Assembly (NCBI GenBank): GCA_021805485.1
Contig: JAJZFF010000294.1
Span: forward strand, 1-7,641
Length of the DNA stretch: 7,641 nucleotides
From: Pseudomonadota bacterium
Lineage (GTDB): Bacteria; Pseudomonadota; Alphaproteobacteria; Acetobacterales; Acetobacteraceae
Direction of reading: 5' to 3'
Position 1 is the first letter of the stretch, and every line of letters begins with the position of its first letter. The position numbers and the translations under genes were made by a program. Shown one piece after another: positions 7,561 to 7,641 of the stretch. The notes beneath the pieces were generated by a model that saw nothing but the letters and a program-made list of their open reading frames with translations, did no database searches and was not told where the DNA came from.

Positions 7561-7641
7561 GAGAAGTCTCCGAGATCGCCGCCCGCCTCGGCGGGTTGGA
7601 CGCGGTAGTCGCCGGTGGCGGGATCGAGACCGGCGATGAGG
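7557..7641 (-). CDS. trbB: TrbB C-terminus (VirB11-like ATPase), partial
   Basis: Only the last 27 codons and the TGA stop (7559-7557) are in the window. They read LIAGLDPATGDYRV then QPAEAGGDLGDFS. The AGLDPATGDYRV tail is typical of the C-terminal end of TrbB in trb operons of this type, and the position directly before trbC with an ATGA overlap is the standard one. TrbB is a hexameric VirB11-family secretion ATPase at the inner membrane. None of its catalytic motifs can be checked here because they lie beyond the right edge. Confidence 0.8.
   Translation of the reverse strand, partial: LIAGLDPATGDYRVQPAEAGGDLGDFS

Overview
The window is a block of Trb-type (P-type, VirB-like) type IV secretion genes for conjugation. 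All lie on the minus strand and are read from the right edge to the left edge. The order is trbB (last 27 codons only), trbC, trbD, trbE, trbJ, a trbK-alt type gene, trbL, trbF, trbG and the first 67 codons of trbI. The DNA is GC-rich with strong GC bias in codon use. The protein sequences most resemble trb clusters of alphaproteobacterial (rhizobial or sphingomonad-like) integrative conjugative elements and plasmids. That host assignment is a judgement from memory of the families, not from a search.

Layout from high to low coordinates: 7641-7557 trbB C-terminus (transfer ATPase); 7560-7219 trbC (prepilin); 7219-6944 trbD (VirB3-like inner-membrane protein); 6936-4498 trbE (VirB4 ATPase); 4501-3764 trbJ (VirB5-like secreted factor); 3754-3416 trbK-alt (putative entry exclusion); 3419-2058 trbL (VirB6-like channel protein); 2054-1365 trbF (VirB8); 1368-295 trbG (VirB9-like lipoprotein); 298-97 trbI (VirB10) N-terminus. 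Neighbours overlap by 1 to 4 bases or are 3 to 9 bases apart, so this is one transcript with translational coupling. No internal promoter or terminator is visible. The operon promoter must lie upstream of trbB, outside the window.

Two things break the routine pattern. First, trbI loses its expected sequence after residue 67. The DNA beyond that point (positions 96 to 1) starts, read on the minus strand, with GTAACCGTCCGG, an IS66-family-like end. It also carries a perfect 13-bp hairpin (51-82) and puts a stop codon in trbI. I infer an insertion sequence that has inactivated trbI and, through polarity or loss of VirB10 function, probably the transfer apparatus encoded here. Second, the signal-peptide n-region of trbG (about 1269-1348) is made almost entirely of short palindromes. 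This suggests a small repeat inserted in frame, adding about 28 residues ahead of the hydrophobic core.

Together the genes would encode most of a mating-pair-formation machine: TrbB and TrbE power it, TrbC and TrbJ make the pilus, TrbD, TrbL and TrbF form the inner-membrane platform, TrbG and TrbI form the envelope-spanning core, and TrbK would block redundant transfer. I see no cargo genes, CRISPR arrays, RNA genes or unfamiliar gene system. Apart from the two disruptions, the region is a well-known type of conjugation operon.
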